Shown: positions 45,699 through 54,000, counted from the stretch's first letter. The stretch is DNA of 64,000 nucleotides from Mycolicibacterium neworleansense (GCF_001245615.1 NZ_CWKH01000001.1:2852001-2916000); one strand, 5' to 3'. The notes: a model not told the origin generated them from the letters alone. Made by a program: numbers and translations.

Positions 45699-46364
45699 TC
45701 AGGCGCCGGCCCACACTCCACCTCTGCGACGCACTGTATCGGCGCTGAGGTCACGGATCTCGCTGATTTGTGCAGCGTCGTGCGTGGCGCTGCCGATGTC
45801 GGACAGCACGCAGGCCAAAGCCCAGCGCAGCGGGATCAGCCCGGATTTCTCGGTGGCCAGCAGGGCCGCGTCGGCGACCTCCCGCGCGGCGTCGATGTCG
45901 CCGGCACTGCACAGCGCCGCGGCCAGCACGACATCAGATTTGACCGCGTGACGCGTCGAGGGGTGTCCAGCTGCCGCGTCGACACCACGACGGGCGTGCT
46001 CGACGGCGGTGGCGCCGTGGCCCTGGACCATCGCCAGTTCGGCGCTCACCCACGACAGCCGGATGGCCTGACGTGAGCCCTCCGGGGTGGCGATGGCGCG
46101 CGCCCGCTCGAGCAGTCGGGCCGATACCCCGAACCGGCCCATGCCGAGGGCGTCGGCGGCCAAGCCGACGAGCGCGTCGGCAGCGGCCTCGTAAGCCCCG
46201 GGCAAGCCGGGAGGCGGGACCGGGGGCCCGCGGGGCGGCGCCGAACGGCAGGGGGAGAGCGGAGAGAACCGAGGACGGCAAGCGAAGCGGCTACTGCCGC
46301 CCTGGGGGTCGCCCCCGAAGGCGGCGTCCGCCAGGGCGGCAGTAGCCGCTGCGATTGCAGTCAT
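45699..46364 (-). CDS. Rv3415c-like helical (TPR-like) protein with a corrupted 5' region
   Basis: 221 residues as read, shorter than I recall for Rv3415c. The first 21 residues (MTAIAAATAALADAAFGGDPQ) and everything from about residue 58 (EAAADALVGLAADALGMGRFG onward) form a convincing Ala-rich helical-repeat protein, ending DLSADTVRRRGGVWAGA. The stretch between (about 22-57), rich in Pro, Arg and Ser, is not normal coding sequence: it is read from the left arm of a fold-back repeat (46192-46305). The original middle segment is missing. The neighbouring whiB3 and sigD match the synteny of Rv3414c-Rv3416. It may be a regulator-like TPR protein; function unknown. Confidence 0.6.
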   Translation of the reverse strand: MTAIAAATAALADAAFGGDPQGGSSRFACRPRFSPLSPCRSAPPRGPPVPPPGLPGAYEAAADALVGLAADALGMGRFGVSARLLERARAIATPEGSRQAIRLSWVSAELAMVQGHGATAVEHARRGVDAAAGHPSTRHAVKSDVVLAAALCSAGDIDAAREVADAALLATEKSGLIPLRWALACVLSDIGSATHDAAQISEIRDLSADTVRRRGGVWAGA

Positions 46365-46444
46365 CGGTTCGCGACGCTATCAACATGACGTTCGGCGCAG
46401 CACCGCGGGAACCAGGTACCGCATACCGGCGGAACCGGGTATTA
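46192..46444. repeat. 114-nt fold-back repeat whose left arm is an A-to-C degraded copy
   Basis: Centre at 46318. The inner arms AGCGGCTACTGCCGCCCTGG (46286-46305) and its complement (46331-46350) match perfectly. Outside them, reading the minus strand from 46285 to 46192 against the plus strand from 46351 to 46444 gives 94 aligned columns with no gap and 26 differences: 19 are A in the right copy and C in the left, 5 are G to T, one A to G and one T to G. Of 21 A residues only one is kept. The right copy lies in the 5' end and upstream region of the Rv3415c-like gene, so it is probably the original. Confidence 0.85.
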
Positions 46445-46675
46445 AATATTGCGATATAAGCATCAGTTAACAATTGGTGGCTGGAATGTTAATGACATGT
46501 CAACTCGCTATCGGCCGCCTGGAATTGCAGATGACGCCCCTGCCAGCCCGAACAGGGAAAACCAGAGGTCTGTCGCCAGACCCTTAACACTGATGTCTCG
46601 GCCAAGGCGTCACAACGATGAACGTGATGTAAATTCTCGACCTGCAGTTATGCCCTTTAGCACACCGGCAGGCTA

Positions 46676-46705
46676 TTGACTCGCTTTATTCAGTCCCCCT
46701 AGTTT
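46676..46705 (+). promoter_or_regulatory. Probable SigA-type promoter of whiB3
   Basis: TTGACT (46676-46681), 18-bp spacer, TAGTTT (46700-46705). It would give a leader of about 95 nt before the whiB3 ATG. Confidence 0.5.
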
Positions 46706-46762
46706 GTGTGCACGAGCGGTCATCGGCGACATGAGCTCAGTTCGGTTCCACCGACTCAAACC

Positions 46763-46786
46763 CGCCCACTTTTGGCGAAATGGGCG
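46763..46786 (+). promoter_or_regulatory. Hairpin in the whiB3 leader
   Basis: CGCCCA (46763-46768) and TGGGCG (46781-46786) form a 6-bp stem with a 12-nt loop just before the GAGAGGGG ribosome site (46791-46798). It could modulate translation, which is inference. Confidence 0.4.
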
Positions 46787-46806
46787 AGCAGAGAGGGGTT
46801 TTCCAT

Positions 46807-47097
46807 ATGCCGCAGCCGCAGCAGCTTCCCGGACCCAATGCGGATATCTGGGATTGGCAAATGCAGGGACTTTGCCGTGGTGTCGATTCGTCGATGTTCT
46901 TCCACCCCGATGGCGAACGCGGACGGGCCCGGGCTCAGCGTGAGGTGCGCGCCAAGGAGATGTGCCGCAGCTGCCCGGTGATCACCCAGTGCCGTTCACA
47001 CGCGCTGGCCGTCGGTGAGCCGTACGGCATCTGGGGCGGCCTGAGCGAGTCCGAGCGCGAGCTCTTGCTCAAGCGTGGCATCCGCCGCAGCGCCTGA
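46807..47097 (+). CDS. whiB3: WhiB3 iron-sulfur redox-responsive regulator
   Basis: 96 residues. Four cluster-ligand Cys: Cys23, Cys53, Cys56 and Cys62 (the CxxCxxxxxC arrangement EMCRSCPVITQC). The GIWGG turn at 74-78 and the basic tail KRGIRRSA needed for DNA binding are present. It senses O2, NO and redox state through a [4Fe-4S] cluster, binds SigA, and controls lipid anabolism in M. tuberculosis. ATG 46807 (MPQPQQLPGPNADIWDWQ) is chosen over an ATG 27 bases earlier, because the known family N-terminus starts here. It has a long leader with a hairpin. Confidence 0.96.
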   Translation: MPQPQQLPGPNADIWDWQMQGLCRGVDSSMFFHPDGERGRARAQREVRAKEMCRSCPVITQCRSHALAVGEPYGIWGGLSESERELLLKRGIRRSA

Positions 47098-47188
47098 GCC
47101 TCTACAGCAAACTTCACACGCCGATCTGCACAGGCTCCATCCTCCCCAGGGGTGGGGCCTTTGTAGTTGGCACCCTTTTGTCGTCGGG

Positions 47189-47551
47189 TCACCCCGCGAG
47201 AAACGCGCCCAGCGAGAGCACCGCGAGCACCAGGAAGGCGGCGGGAAAGGCGATGTTGTAGAACACCCCCGCACGGATGTGGGTGACGACGGCGCCGATG
47301 AAGAACGCGATGAGGCCGATCGCGGCGGCAACACCGAGCGGTGGGAACGCGACCAGGCCCACCAACAGCCCGACGGCACCCGCGCCTTTGAGTAGTCCGA
47401 GCGCCGGCACCCACGTCCGCGGGACGCCGACCTCCGCGGAGTTGGCCAGCACGAACCGAGCCCCGACGAGGTCCCCGAGGGCCATCGCCGCGTTGGCCAC
47501 GATGGTGATCGTGACGAGCAGCGTCGCGACCATGCCGAGTTGCAGCGTCAT
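47189..47551 (-). CDS. Small DoxX-like integral membrane protein
   Basis: 120 residues with four hydrophobic helices. MTLQLGMVATLLVTITIVANAA starts helix 1; RTWVPALGLLKGAGAVGLLVGL and AAIGLIAFFIGAVVTHIRAG match the DoxX/DUF4345-type pattern of polytopic quinone-associated proteins. The reaction is unknown. ATG 47551 starts the first helix; the longer frame to 47668 would run through the hairpin at 47634-47675 and is rejected. It converges with whiB3 (91 bp between) and lies downstream of the large surface protein gene on the same strand, separated from it by a strong terminator. Confidence 0.8.
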   Translation of the reverse strand: MTLQLGMVATLLVTITIVANAAMALGDLVGARFVLANSAEVGVPRTWVPALGLLKGAGAVGLLVGLVAFPPLGVAAAIGLIAFFIGAVVTHIRAGVFYNIAFPAAFLVLAVLSLGAFLAG

Positions 47552-47633
47552 GATTGTCGCCTCCGATGTTGAGCCGCCAAGTCGTTCACTGTGTTGACGA
47601 GACCCGACCGGGAAACGTGACAGGGCGAGCCGT

Positions 47634-47675
47634 CGCAAAAGTGCCCCATTCCGGGTGAAAAGGGGCACTTTTGCG
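47634..47675 (-). terminator. Strong hairpin terminator of the large surface protein gene
   Basis: Perfect 14-bp arms CGCAAAAGTGCCCC (47634-47647) and GGGGCACTTTTGCG (47662-47675) with a 14-nt loop, starting 11 bases after the stop codon at 47687. Confidence 0.85.
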
Positions 47676-47686
47676 TCTGGACGGGG

Positions 47687-50530
47687 TCAGGCGTTCTGCT
47701 GGGCCTCCTCTGCATCATCGGGATCCGGCAGGCTCTGCACATCGCCATCGAGATCAGAGGTGATGTAACCGGTCAACGACTGCTGGAACGCGTTCATCGT
47801 GGCGTCGGCCTTGAGCGAGCCGGTGTGCGTTCCGCTGACGGTGATGTCGGCCAGGTAGTGCACCTCGTTCTGGTTGGCCAGGTAATCGGCCAACTCATAC
47901 CCGTTGAGGACCATGCCGTCCTTGTTGACGTAGTCGGTGTAGACCGCCTTGCGGGTCGTCCGGCCCGTCGCGTCGGTGGTCTCGGTGACCACTGCCGTGC
48001 CGCCGCCGGCCCCGGCATAGGTTCCGGTCGACGGCAGCGGCGTCGTGCCGGCCACGTAGCTGCCGAGTTCCGGCGCCCAGTCCGGGTTGGGAGTCGAGCG
48101 GTCGGCCGCCACCGGTCCGACGCTGGTCGTGTACTTCAGGTTGGCGATGACAAGGCGCGATTGCGTCGGATCATCGACGCTGGACTCCCAGAAGGTGACC
48201 GCGGTGCCGTCGGGATTCCAGCTGGGCATGCTGCGTGCGGCCCACCCGTCGCCGGTGTCGAACAAGGGGATCCCGTTCTCGCCCTCGAGCTCGTCTCCCA
48301 CCTGAACCGCCCAGTTCTGGTTCGAGACGTTGATCGGCTGCGCATACATCCCGTACACGGGCGCGCCGACGTAGACCGGCAGGAAGTTCTGTCGCACGAT
48401 CCTGGTCATCGGCGTCAGCGCATCGAGGCCGCGCGTGCTGCCGATCGCAATCCACTGCTGATTGGGCGAGAGGTCGGTGTCCTCGTCGTAGTCGAGGTTG
48501 GCCGTCAGCCGGGTCACCTCGCCGGTCTCCAGGTCGACCACGATGTCGTCGACGTTGCCGGCGTCGTACTGGCCGCCGAGGATGATGACGCCCTTGCCGT
48601 CGGGGGTCCACTGCTTACCCTCGCCGGTCGGGTAGACCACCCGCGCGTCGGTGACCTCGTACCCGTTCTCGGTGCGGGTCAGCGTTCCCACGACGGGCAG
48701 GGCCTGCAGGGCGCTGTTCTGCCCCACCACAATTCGGGTGTAGAGAACGTGCGTTCCGTCGGGCGATGGCCTCATCTCACGCTGACGGTCGATGATGTAG
48801 CCGCCGCCATCCGGCGTGGTGATCGGCACCAGTTCCCGGCCGTTCACTCCGGTTTCCAGGACGGAATAGCGGGGCGTCTCACCCTCGACGTTCACCAACA
48901 CCATCACCCGTCCCGAACCGTCCGTGAAGGGAACGGGTTTCGCGAGGTTTCCGGTCTCGTCCGGGGACACCCCGCACGTGACGCATTCGACGTGTGACCC
49001 GTCGATGCTGATCTGGTAGATCTCGGTCCGGCCACCCGCGCTGGGCGTGCCCGAGAAGTAGATGGACTTGCCATCTTCCGAATAGCGCGGATTGACCGGA
49101 TTCTTCACGCCGTCGGGCATCTCCAGGATGACCCGCTCGACTTCAGGACTCAGCACCGAGACAGAGATGTCCGACTGAGTGCTGTGCGGCTGGAAGAGGC
49201 TGAGCACGTTGATCTTTCCGTCGGCGACGGTAACCGTGAAGGTGTCGGTTTGGATCGAGTCGTAATCGATGTCATCGGGGGTGTAGGTGTACTCCCCCGT
49301 TTCCTGATCGATGGTGACCGTGCCGTGCTCGGGCTGCTGGGTGATGATGTAGGTGAGCTCATCGCCCTCGGCATCGACGGCGCCGATGTTGCCGGTGACG
49401 GTCTGCCCGGCCTGCACCGTGGTGGTCGGGTCCGAGGCGATGGTGGGCGCTTGGTTGAACGCGTTGCGACGCACCCAGGCCAGCACCGCCCACACCATCG
49501 GGGTCAGCGGCTCGGGCGAGTCCGGGGCCGGCGCCAGGAACGGGTTGAGTATCTCGGTGACGATGCCGTTCACGAATCCGAATACACCGGAACCGATTTC
49601 GGAAACGCCGGTGGTCGGATTGACCGGCGTGACCGCCGCGGCGGCCGTCGGTGTCCGCACGGCGGTACTGACGGTGCCGGCGTCGAGCGCCTGCGCGGTG
49701 GACGCGGCGATCGACTCGCTCACTGTGTCGGAGAACCGCTTCACGGCCGTGCGGACATCGTCGACGTCGAGGGAGGCGCTCACCTTCGAAGCCGCGCTGC
49801 TCAAGGCGGATGCTGCGCCACTCAGTGAGGTCTCCACGTCTTTGACCGACGGGAGCGGCGCCGAATTCGTTTCGTTCTTGGCCGGAACCGGTGCCGTGGG
49901 CACGATGTCGGGCAGCGAAATCGGCGGCACGGCGAGCTCGGCACCCACCTCGGCTATCGCGTCCGCCGCACTCGACGAGGCCGGCCCGAGCAACTCCGGC
50001 CGGGCCCCGGTCCCGGGGATCACTGCCGACGGGCGATGCGGCACCTTCACCGGCGGCCCGACCTTGATGTCGCGCGAACCGATCTTGATGCTGTGCACCC
50101 CACCGCTGCTGCTGATCGTCACGCCCGGCGCGACCTGGATGCTCGAAGACGTCTTTCCCGAATTCTTCGATCCCGGTGCGGCTTTCACATCCGTCGAGGC
50201 GGACCCAGCCGTCGACGTCGAGCTGCCACTCGTGCCACCGGACGTGGAAGCGCCTGCGGCCGTGGAGGTTCCGCTGGTCGACGCTGCACCGGCCGAGGTC
50301 GACGCCTCCGAACTCGTCGGCGAGTCTGCCGACGTGCCGTCGGTCTCGGCCGCAGATATCCCGTAGCCGGTCGCCACCGCGGCGACCAACCATGCCGCGA
50401 CGGCCATGCCGCCGTATCCGCCGACCTTTGCGGCGGCCTGGGCCGCTCTTCGGGATGGCGCGCGGGTGGCCGGCGTGCTCGGCGCGAGTGCGGCGGTCAC
50501 GTGGTGGACGGATTGACGGTCGCTGCTCAT
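47687..50530 (-). CDS. Large secreted/surface protein: Ser/Thr-rich stalk, cadherin-like domain and TolB-like beta-propeller
   Basis: 947 residues. A basic N-terminus and hydrophobic segment (about 36-58) act as signal or anchor. Residues about 60-330 are Ser/Thr/Ala/Pro-rich and include a coiled stretch. A VCBS/cadherin-like Ig module follows (about 365-450: VQAGQTVTGNIGAVDAEGDE, GTVTIDQETGEYTYTPDDI, DTFTVTVADG). Residues about 470-830 carry PD40/WD40-like repeats (NPRYSEDGKSIYFSG, MRPSPDGTHVLYTR, QWTPDGKGVIILGG, SWNPDGTAVTFWES), a TolB-type propeller. It ends in an acidic tail. This architecture recurs in environmental mycobacteria. Adhesion or polymer binding is a guess. Confidence 0.88.
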   Translation of the reverse strand: MSSDRQSVHHVTAALAPSTPATRAPSRRAAQAAAKVGGYGGMAVAAWLVAAVATGYGISAAETDGTSADSPTSSEASTSAGAASTSGTSTAAGASTSGGTSGSSTSTAGSASTDVKAAPGSKNSGKTSSSIQVAPGVTISSSGGVHSIKIGSRDIKVGPPVKVPHRPSAVIPGTGARPELLGPASSSAADAIAEVGAELAVPPISLPDIVPTAPVPAKNETNSAPLPSVKDVETSLSGAASALSSAASKVSASLDVDDVRTAVKRFSDTVSESIAASTAQALDAGTVSTAVRTPTAAAAVTPVNPTTGVSEIGSGVFGFVNGIVTEILNPFLAPAPDSPEPLTPMVWAVLAWVRRNAFNQAPTIASDPTTTVQAGQTVTGNIGAVDAEGDELTYIITQQPEHGTVTIDQETGEYTYTPDDIDYDSIQTDTFTVTVADGKINVLSLFQPHSTQSDISVSVLSPEVERVILEMPDGVKNPVNPRYSEDGKSIYFSGTPSAGGRTEIYQISIDGSHVECVTCGVSPDETGNLAKPVPFTDGSGRVMVLVNVEGETPRYSVLETGVNGRELVPITTPDGGGYIIDRQREMRPSPDGTHVLYTRIVVGQNSALQALPVVGTLTRTENGYEVTDARVVYPTGEGKQWTPDGKGVIILGGQYDAGNVDDIVVDLETGEVTRLTANLDYDEDTDLSPNQQWIAIGSTRGLDALTPMTRIVRQNFLPVYVGAPVYGMYAQPINVSNQNWAVQVGDELEGENGIPLFDTGDGWAARSMPSWNPDGTAVTFWESSVDDPTQSRLVIANLKYTTSVGPVAADRSTPNPDWAPELGSYVAGTTPLPSTGTYAGAGGGTAVVTETTDATGRTTRKAVYTDYVNKDGMVLNGYELADYLANQNEVHYLADITVSGTHTGSLKADATMNAFQQSLTGYITSDLDGDVQSLPDPDDAEEAQQNA

Positions 50531-51190
50531 GCGCGGCTCCTACGACGTCTCGATAATTTGGTCGATCGATCAGGAACCGTGACACAGACCACAAAGCACT
50601 GTCAACGACAGATTTCGGTACACTGCTGCGCGCGGTCGCCGGAACGCGAAATCCGCAGCCTGTTCGACAACGAACCGGGCACTGTCCCGCACATCGACAC
50701 ATTCGCCTCGGCACGCCCTTTCCGGGAGGGCGACGCTGCCACCGATCACCGCATTCAGCTAATACTCATGGTGGGCGCCCATCGCCGTGGTGAACGGGAT
50801 TCTTCGGACGCACACCAGGCCTGCAATGTTGTTTTATCGGTTAAGGAACGTCGAGATTCGGCCACATCGACAAGGTGCTTCCGCGAGCTTGGCAAACCAT
50901 CAAACCGCTCCGATACGAAGGGCCGTCGACCTGGCCACAGCGCCGAAAAATAGGCAGGCCCGGCACCGCGGTCGCACTCCCGGTGCCGGCCACCGGCGGC
51001 ACGCACACGCGCGGCTGCGCTTTGCGTGCCGCACCATCGTCGCCAATCGTCCGAGCAACAGCCGACATCTGATCGACTGATCAATTCTGAATCCGCACCA
51101 CGCGCCGATCGACAACTGCCGGGATCAGCCGGATGAGTCGTGCGACGATCCCATCCGAAGCGATTCGGACAACCCAACGAGGAGGCTGGC
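50531..51190. other. 660-bp region without a convincing gene
   Basis: Open frames on both strands here have poor codon bias and no recognisable products. A small palindrome TGATC-GACT-GATCA is at 51070-51083. It is AT-richer in places (about 50825-50850). It must hold the promoters of the large surface protein (minus) and OsmC (plus); none could be assigned. Confidence 0.5.
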
Positions 51191-51637
51191 ATGACATCTG
51201 AGGAAGCCGAGCGCGACGGCGTGGTCACCGTCGCAGAAACCGGCGCCGGGACCTACACCCAGCAGATCACCGCCGGGCGTCACCAGCTCATCGCCGACGA
51301 ACCCGCTCCGGTGGGCGACGATGCCGGCCCGAATCCCTATGACCTGGTATTGGCCGGCCTCGGTGCATGTACGTCGATGACGGTGCGCATGTACGCCAAT
51401 CGCAAGGGATGGCCGCTTGATCAGGTACGAGTGATGTTGCGGCACTCACGTATTCATGCCAAAGACTGTGCCGACTGCGAGACCACCAAGGGCATGATCG
51501 ACCATATCGATCGCGAGATCGAGTTGACCGGCGAGCTCGACGACAGCCAGCGGCAGCGTCTCATGGACATCGCCGAACGCTGCCCGGTGCATCAGACCCT
51601 GACCTCGTCGGTCCACATCACCACGTCCGAGGTGTGA
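51191..51637 (+). CDS. OsmC-family peroxiredoxin-like protein
   Basis: 148 residues. Two redox Cys positions are visible: the Cys of [14 protein letters not shown] and that of [12 protein letters not shown], with [13 protein letters not shown] ahead of the first. OsmC/Ohr proteins reduce organic hydroperoxides using lipoyl or small thiols. The internal CADCETTKG stretch (about 98-106) is an added Cys pair seen in the YhfA/OsmC subgroup. ATG 51191 has GAGGAGG ahead of it; the earlier ATG at 51140 is not supported. It is followed by a deazaflavin-dependent protein 52 bp downstream, suggesting a small redox operon. Confidence 0.9.
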   Translation: MTSEEAERDGVVTVAETGAGTYTQQITAGRHQLIADEPAPVGDDAGPNPYDLVLAGLGACTSMTVRMYANRKGWPLDQVRVMLRHSRIHAKDCADCETTKGMIDHIDREIELTGELDDSQRQRLMDIAERCPVHQTLTSSVHITTSEV

Positions 51638-51689
51638 GCGGATCCGGCGATCCGCCCATCGCCGCGATGCACAGGCGTAGGAAGGAATC

Positions 51690-52097
51690 ATGACCGACAA
51701 CTGGAATGACCAGATCATCGCCGAGTTCCGCGCCAACGGAGGCAAGGTCGGCGGACCGTTCGAGGGCGCGACGTTGCTTCTGCTGCACACCACCGGCGCC
51801 AAGAGTGGGAAAGAGCGCGTCAATCCGGTGATGGCGTTCGATCTCGACGGGAAGCTCGCCATCGTCGGGTCCTACGCGGGCGCCGACGTCGACCCGGCCT
51901 GGCTGCACAATCTGCGCGCGCACCCCGATGCGCACATCGAGATCGGCACCGACGCGTACGACGTGCACGCGCGGGAGATGCCGCGGGACGAGCGGAATGC
52001 CGCCTATCCGCGCATTGTCGAGAGGGCACCGGGATTCGGCGAGTACCAGACCAAGACCGACCGCGTCATCCCGGTGATCGAACTGCAGCGCCGCTGA
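51690..52097 (+). CDS. Deazaflavin (F420)-dependent nitroreductase-family protein (Ddn-like)
   Basis: 135 residues, the Ddn/FDOR-A size. The split beta-barrel signature LLLLHTTGAKSGKERVNPVMAF, then VGSYAGADVDPAWLHNLRAHPDAHIEIG and the Tyr-containing end EYQTKTDRVIPVIELQ, are typical. These proteins use reduced F420 to reduce quinones or other acceptors at the membrane; Ddn activates pretomanid in M. tuberculosis, but not every paralogue does. Its end overlaps the end of the convergent crotonase gene by 32 bp. ATG 51690 with AGGAA upstream. Confidence 0.9.
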   Translation: MTDNWNDQIIAEFRANGGKVGGPFEGATLLLLHTTGAKSGKERVNPVMAFDLDGKLAIVGSYAGADVDPAWLHNLRAHPDAHIEIGTDAYDVHAREMPRDERNAAYPRIVERAPGFGEYQTKTDRVIPVIELQRR

Positions 52098-52869
52098 CGC
52101 CGGGCCAGACAGGCGGGCGTTTGTCGATGAACGCCTGGACACCCTCCAGAGCGCTCGGGTCCATCATGTTGCAGGCCATCGTCGCGCCCGCGTCGGCGTA
52201 GGCCGACTCGATGTCGACGTCAATCTGCCGGTAGAACAAGGCCTTTCCCATGGCGATCGCCACGCGGGGCTTCGCCACGATGCGCGCGATCACCGTCTCG
52301 ACCTCGTCGTCCAGGGCGTCGGCCGGAACCACCCGGTTCACCAGCCCCAGCTCCCAGGCCTGTTCGGCCGAGACGAAATCGCCGGTCACGAGCATCTCGA
52401 ACGCGGCCTTGCGTGGCACGTTGCGCGAGAGCGCCACTCCTGGCGTCGCACAGAACAGACCGACGTTGACACCGCTGACCGCGAAGCGCGCGTCCTCGCT
52501 CGCCACCGCCAGATCGCACATCGCGACGAGCTGGCAACCGGCTGCGGTCGCGAGCCCTTGAACCCGGGCGATCACCGGCACTGGCAGCCGCTGGATCGAC
52601 AGCATCATCGCGGTGCATCGGGCGAACAACCGCTCGTAGTACTCCAACGACGGCTCGGCCCGCATCTCCTTGAGGTCATGCCCGGCGCAGAACGCCTTGC
52701 CGGTGGCCCCGAGCACCACGGCGCGCACGGTTTCGTCTTCGGCCAGCGCACCGAGGGCGTCACCGAGCGCTGTCAGCATTGCCTCGGACAAGGCGTTGAA
52801 TGCCTCGGGGCGGTTCAGCGTGAGGGTGACGACACCGCGGTCGTCACGTTCGTGAAGCAGCAGCGTCAT
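52066..52869 (-). CDS. Enoyl-CoA hydratase/isomerase-family protein (ECHDC3-like) lacking the catalytic Glu
   Basis: 267 residues. Crotonase fold with the CoA/oxyanion loop AFCAGHDLKEM and VQGLATAAGCQLVAMCDLAVAS. Where true hydratases have the catalytic Glu of the late helix, the sequence is SGVNVGLFCATPGVALSRNV, as in ECHDC3-type members, so ordinary hydratase activity is doubtful. The ATG is at 52869; the much longer open frame upstream to 53358 is antisense coding. It overlaps the start of the dehydrogenase gene's end (ATGA 52866-52869) and is therefore the second gene of a coupled pair. Confidence 0.9.
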   Translation of the reverse strand: MTLLLHERDDRGVVTLTLNRPEAFNALSEAMLTALGDALGALAEDETVRAVVLGATGKAFCAGHDLKEMRAEPSLEYYERLFARCTAMMLSIQRLPVPVIARVQGLATAAGCQLVAMCDLAVASEDARFAVSGVNVGLFCATPGVALSRNVPRKAAFEMLVTGDFVSAEQAWELGLVNRVVPADALDDEVETVIARIVAKPRVAIAMGKALFYRQIDVDIESAYADAGATMACNMMDPSALEGVQAFIDKRPPVWPGVSGAAVRSPG

Positions 52870-53900
52870 GGTTCGATCAACACCTTGAGAGCCTCGCGGT
52901 CGGCCATGGCGCGGTAACCGTCGGGCGTTTCGTCGAGACCGATGGTGCGGTCGAAGACCCGCCCGGGTTCGACGGTGCCGTCCAGGACGTCGGGCATGAG
53001 TTCCTCGATGTAGGCACGGGCGGGCGCGACACCGCCGGTCAGGGTGATATTGCGGAAGAAGGTGCCGAAACCCATTGGCACCTCGGTGTATTGAGATACC
53101 CCGAGCCGGCTGACGCGGCCGCCGGCGCGGACCGCGTCGAGGGCGGTGGCCAGCGACGGCTCGGTCCCGACGCATTCGATCACCGCGTGGGTGCCGTCGC
53201 CGCCGGTCAGTTCGCGGATCTTCTCGACGGCTTCGTCGCCGCGTTCGGCGACGACGTCGGTGGCGCCGAACTCGCGACCCAGATCTGTCCGGACGGTGTG
53301 GCGGCCGTTGAGGATAATCTGCTCGGCACCCAGCCGTTTGGCGGCCAGCACCGCGCACAAGCCCACCGCGCCGTCACCGATGACGGTCACCGTGGAACCC
53401 GGCCCGACGCCGGCGGTCACCACACCGTGGTGACCGGTGCAGAAGACGTCGGACAAGGTGAGCAGCGAGGGCATGAGCGCCGAATCCTCGGCCACCGGGA
53501 GTTTCACCAGCGTGCCCTGCGCCTGCGGAACGCGCACGGCTTCACCCTGCCCCGCATCGACGCCGGGCGCACCCCAGCCCCCGCCGTGCCGACATGACGT
53601 CTGCAGGCCTTCCTGGCAGAAGTCGCACGTGTTGTCCGCCCAGACGAACGGGGCCACCACCAGATCACCGCGCCCGAGTCCGGATACGTCGGTGCCGACA
53701 TCCTCGACCACCCCGATGAACTCGTGGCCCATCCGCCGGCCGCCGTCCTTGTGCGGCATGGACTGGTACGGCCAGAGATCACTACCGCAGATGCAGGCAC
53801 GGGTGACCCGCACGACGGCGTCGGTCGGTTCCTTCACGATCGGGTCGGGCACGTTCTCGACGCGCACGTCGCCGGCCCCATACATCACGGTTGCTCGCAT
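52866..53900 (-). CDS. Zinc-dependent alcohol dehydrogenase (MDR family)
   Basis: 344 residues. Catalytic zinc ligands: Cys in ACICGSDLWPYQ, His-Glu in GHEFIGVVED, and a later Cys. The structural zinc loop is NTCDFCQEGLQTSC, with fewer Cys than the classical four. NAD(P) loop: VIGDGAVGLCAVLAAKRLGA. ATG 53900 (MRATVMYGAGDVRVENVP) is preferred to GTG 53915. It oxidises an alcohol or reduces an aldehyde; the LWPYQ and LTGGVAPARAY stretches match the IMP/threonine-dehydrogenase-like zinc ADH subgroup. It overlaps the crotonase-like gene by 4 bp, so the two probably act in one degradation route. Confidence 0.91.
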   Translation of the reverse strand: MRATVMYGAGDVRVENVPDPIVKEPTDAVVRVTRACICGSDLWPYQSMPHKDGGRRMGHEFIGVVEDVGTDVSGLGRGDLVVAPFVWADNTCDFCQEGLQTSCRHGGGWGAPGVDAGQGEAVRVPQAQGTLVKLPVAEDSALMPSLLTLSDVFCTGHHGVVTAGVGPGSTVTVIGDGAVGLCAVLAAKRLGAEQIILNGRHTVRTDLGREFGATDVVAERGDEAVEKIRELTGGDGTHAVIECVGTEPSLATALDAVRAGGRVSRLGVSQYTEVPMGFGTFFRNITLTGGVAPARAYIEELMPDVLDGTVEPGRVFDRTIGLDETPDGYRAMADREALKVLIEP

Positions 53901-54000
53901 GCTCGGTTCCTTCACTCGTTCAGCTGTCGGGTGAGACCCATCGCCTCGAGGCTAGGCCGGTGACGGTTGTCTGGCCGCGGATCGCAGCATTGACAATCGG

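Larger units (their letters stand above)
46365..46806. other. 442-bp intergenic region between the Rv3415c-like gene and whiB3
   Basis: No convincing gene. The part up to 46444 is the original arm of the fold-back repeat. An unusually AT-rich stretch follows (about 46440-46490). A small perfect hairpin GGTCTG-TCGC-CAGACC is at 46567-46582. The whiB3 promoter and leader occupy 46676-46806. Confidence 0.6.

Noticed and set aside
46192..46444. Diversity-generating retroelement (adenine-specific variable repeat)
   Set aside because: A DGR copies a template into a direct, not inverted, variable repeat, changes A to any base and leaves G intact. Here changes go only to C, G to T also occurs, the copies form a hairpin, and no reverse transcriptase is present.
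47120..47165. whiB3 terminator
   Set aside because: CCCC/GGGG pairing near 47145 needs several bulges; too weak to call.
50755..51228. 157-codon minus-strand frame in the intergenic gap
   Set aside because: Arg/Ser/Cys-rich, no recognisable domain, overlaps the OsmC start and has no ribosome site.
52870..53358. N-terminal extension of the crotonase gene
   Set aside because: Out-of-frame reading of the alcohol dehydrogenase; Arg-rich translation.
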